Positions 63,005-64,000 of a stretch of 64,000 nucleotides of DNA are shown one piece after another. Numbering within the stretch: the stretch's first letter is position 1; every line of letters begins with the position of its first letter. This DNA is from Bacteroides sp. GTDB taxonomy: Bacteria > Bacteroidota > Bacteroidia > Bacteroidales > Bacteroidaceae. The translations under genes and the position numbers were made by a program. The notes below the pieces were generated by a model. It did no database searches. It saw only the letters and a list, made by a program, of their open reading frames with translations, and was not told the DNA's origin. The stretch spans positions 19,821-83,820 of the forward strand of contig JAJQDI010000016.1 in assembly GCA_021202275.1 (NCBI GenBank). The letters run 5' to 3'.

Positions 63005-63032
63005 TTATATCTATTAATTAAAAAGTATAGCA

Positions 63033-63797
63033 ATGGAGATAAAGAACAAAATTGCCTTAATTACAGGCGGAAGCCGGGGTATAGGAAGAAGTGCCGCGAT
63101 ACATATGGCGCATAAAGGATTGGACGTAATTATTACTTATAATAGCAATAAACAAGAGGCTGACAAGGTGGTGTCTGAAATTCATTCCTTAGGACGGAAG
63201 GCTGCCGCTTTGCAACTGAATACGAGTGACGTAAAGTCGTTTGATGGTTTTTTCGGGCAACTGGAGGATTGCCTGCGAAATGAAATGGGTGGTCCAACGT
63301 TTGATTTCCTTATTAATAATGCGGGCACGGCTCTTTATTCACTTATTGCTGACACGACAGAGGAGCAACTGGATGCAGTGTATCATATTCATTTTAAAGG
63401 GGTCTACCTGCTTACGCAAAAAGCGTTGAAGTTTCTGAATGATGGAGGGGGTGTTGTCAATGTTTCATCGGGGCTGACCCGTTTTTCCAATCCCGGTTCC
63501 TCCGGGTATGCTTCTATGAAAGGGGCTGTGGAGGTATTGACCCGTTATATGGCGAAAGAACTCGGATTACGCAGGATAAGGGCGAATGTGGTTGCTCCGG
63601 GAGCGATAGCGACTGATTTTGGAGGCGGGCGCACACGGGATAATGCGGAAATCAATAAACATATAGCGGATGTTACTGCTTTGGGCCGTGTCGGACTTCC
63701 GGATGATGTAGGAGGTGTAATTGCTTTCTTGTGTACGGACGAGGCAAAGTGGATAAATGGTCAGCGGATTGAGGTTTCGGGTGGAATGAATTTGTAA
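63033..63797 (+). CDS. Short-chain dehydrogenase/reductase
   Basis: 254 residues, classical SDR. Cofactor loop TGGSRGIGRSAAIH, NNAG in FLINNAGTALYS, catalytic Ser in VNVSSGLTRF, Tyr and Lys in SGYASMKGAVEVL (YxxxK), then RANVVAPGAIATDFGGGRTR and C-terminal EAKWINGQRIEVSGGMNL. Three-oxoacyl-like or related keto reductase; substrate unknown. Probable target of the AraC gene upstream. Intact. Confidence 0.92.
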   Translation: MEIKNKIALITGGSRGIGRSAAIHMAHKGLDVIITYNSNKQEADKVVSEIHSLGRKAAALQLNTSDVKSFDGFFGQLEDCLRNEMGGPTFDFLINNAGTALYSLIADTTEEQLDAVYHIHFKGVYLLTQKALKFLNDGGGVVNVSSGLTRFSNPGSSGYASMKGAVEVLTRYMAKELGLRRIRANVVAPGAIATDFGGGRTRDNAEINKHIADVTALGRVGLPDDVGGVIAFLCTDEAKWINGQRIEVSGGMNL

Positions 63798-63816
63798 ATT
63801 TTTATAAGTTCATTCT

Positions 63817-63999
63817 TTATACCAAGTTTATCCAGACGAATAAAGAGTTCTTTTTCAATGGTTGAATCGATTGTTTTTTTTGTCTTGAGATTACGTCATA
63901 GCCTTGTGGGGTAAAAAGGGTTTTGTCGAAGTGGATAATGGCTATTCCATCTTTTTGGCTATAATCCATAATTTCCCACTGGCTTTTGACAAATTTCAA
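63817..63999 (-). CDS. Hypothetical protein, partial (right edge)
   Basis: The minus-strand frame ends with TAA at 63817 and is open to the right edge: FVKSQWEIMDYSQKDGIAII, FDKTLFTPQGYDVISRQKKQ and a short tail. It converges on the SDR gene with a 19-nt gap. No start is visible. The family is not recognised. Confidence 0.4.
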   Translation of the reverse strand: MKFVKSQWEIMDYSQKDGIAIIHFDKTLFTPQGYDVISRQKKQSIQPLKKNSLFVWINLV

Positions 64000-64000
64000 A

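Overview
The window looks like chromosome of a Bacteroidales bacterium, most likely Parabacteroides or a close relative. This rests on type V (Mfa/FimA-like) fimbrial lipoproteins, Bacteroidetes promoters of the TAnnTTTG type (clearest before the tRNA gene), Bacteroidetes-type tyrosine recombinases, a membrane-anchored AraC-family regulator and single-chain SdaA. The genus is inference; no 16S or marker gene was available.

Layout. (1) 1 to about 22.1 kb: the right part of a tailed-phage prophage. Late genes run right to left: terminase subunits, tail chaperone, tail proteins, tape measure, XkdF-like protease, scaffold-like protein, major capsid and a huge repeat-built tail fibre that runs off the left edge. 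Early genes (sigma-like factor, replication proteins, small CxxC proteins) lie at 18.1-21.1 kb, with a rightward repressor at 21.55 kb. No portal or integrase gene is recognised in the window. (2) 22.04-23.0 kb: an AT-rich gene desert at the prophage/chromosome junction. (3) 23-43 kb: core-like chromosome with a MutS-family ATPase, methyltransferase, glyoxalase, an exported DUF4468/flavin-reductase fusion, MBL hydrolase, PdxH, pirin, a four-gene type V pilus operon, a PepSY-like protein, SdaA, CorA, MutS2 and tRNA-Ser(UGA). (4) 43.4-50.1 kb: a decayed island beside the tRNA, holding two broken integrase N-terminal halves, one integrase C-terminal end, a hydrolase tail, a broken AraC regulator, a truncated epimerase and the PIWI end of a prokaryotic Argonaute, with an intact OB-fold protein and an aldo/keto reductase between them. 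(5) 50.2-64 kb: small metabolic, repair and detoxification genes (DsrE-like, MBL, AraC, flavin reductase, VOC proteins, Tag, DJ-1, NCS2 permease, ICMT-like, aldo/keto reductase, barstar-like, SDR).

Two themes stand out. First, many genes in both prophage and chromosome are broken by single events. Seven poly-A tracts are one A too long for the frame, and there are in-frame TGA codons where Trp is expected and TAG codons where Gln is expected. TGA and TAG also terminate neighbouring genes normally, so a reassigned code is unlikely; consensus error, mutator-type decay or transcriptional slippage remain. Second, the pilus operon carries an (AT)11 microsatellite inside its last gene, and all three frames stay open past it, giving three alternative C-termini. 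This looks like a phase-variation switch.
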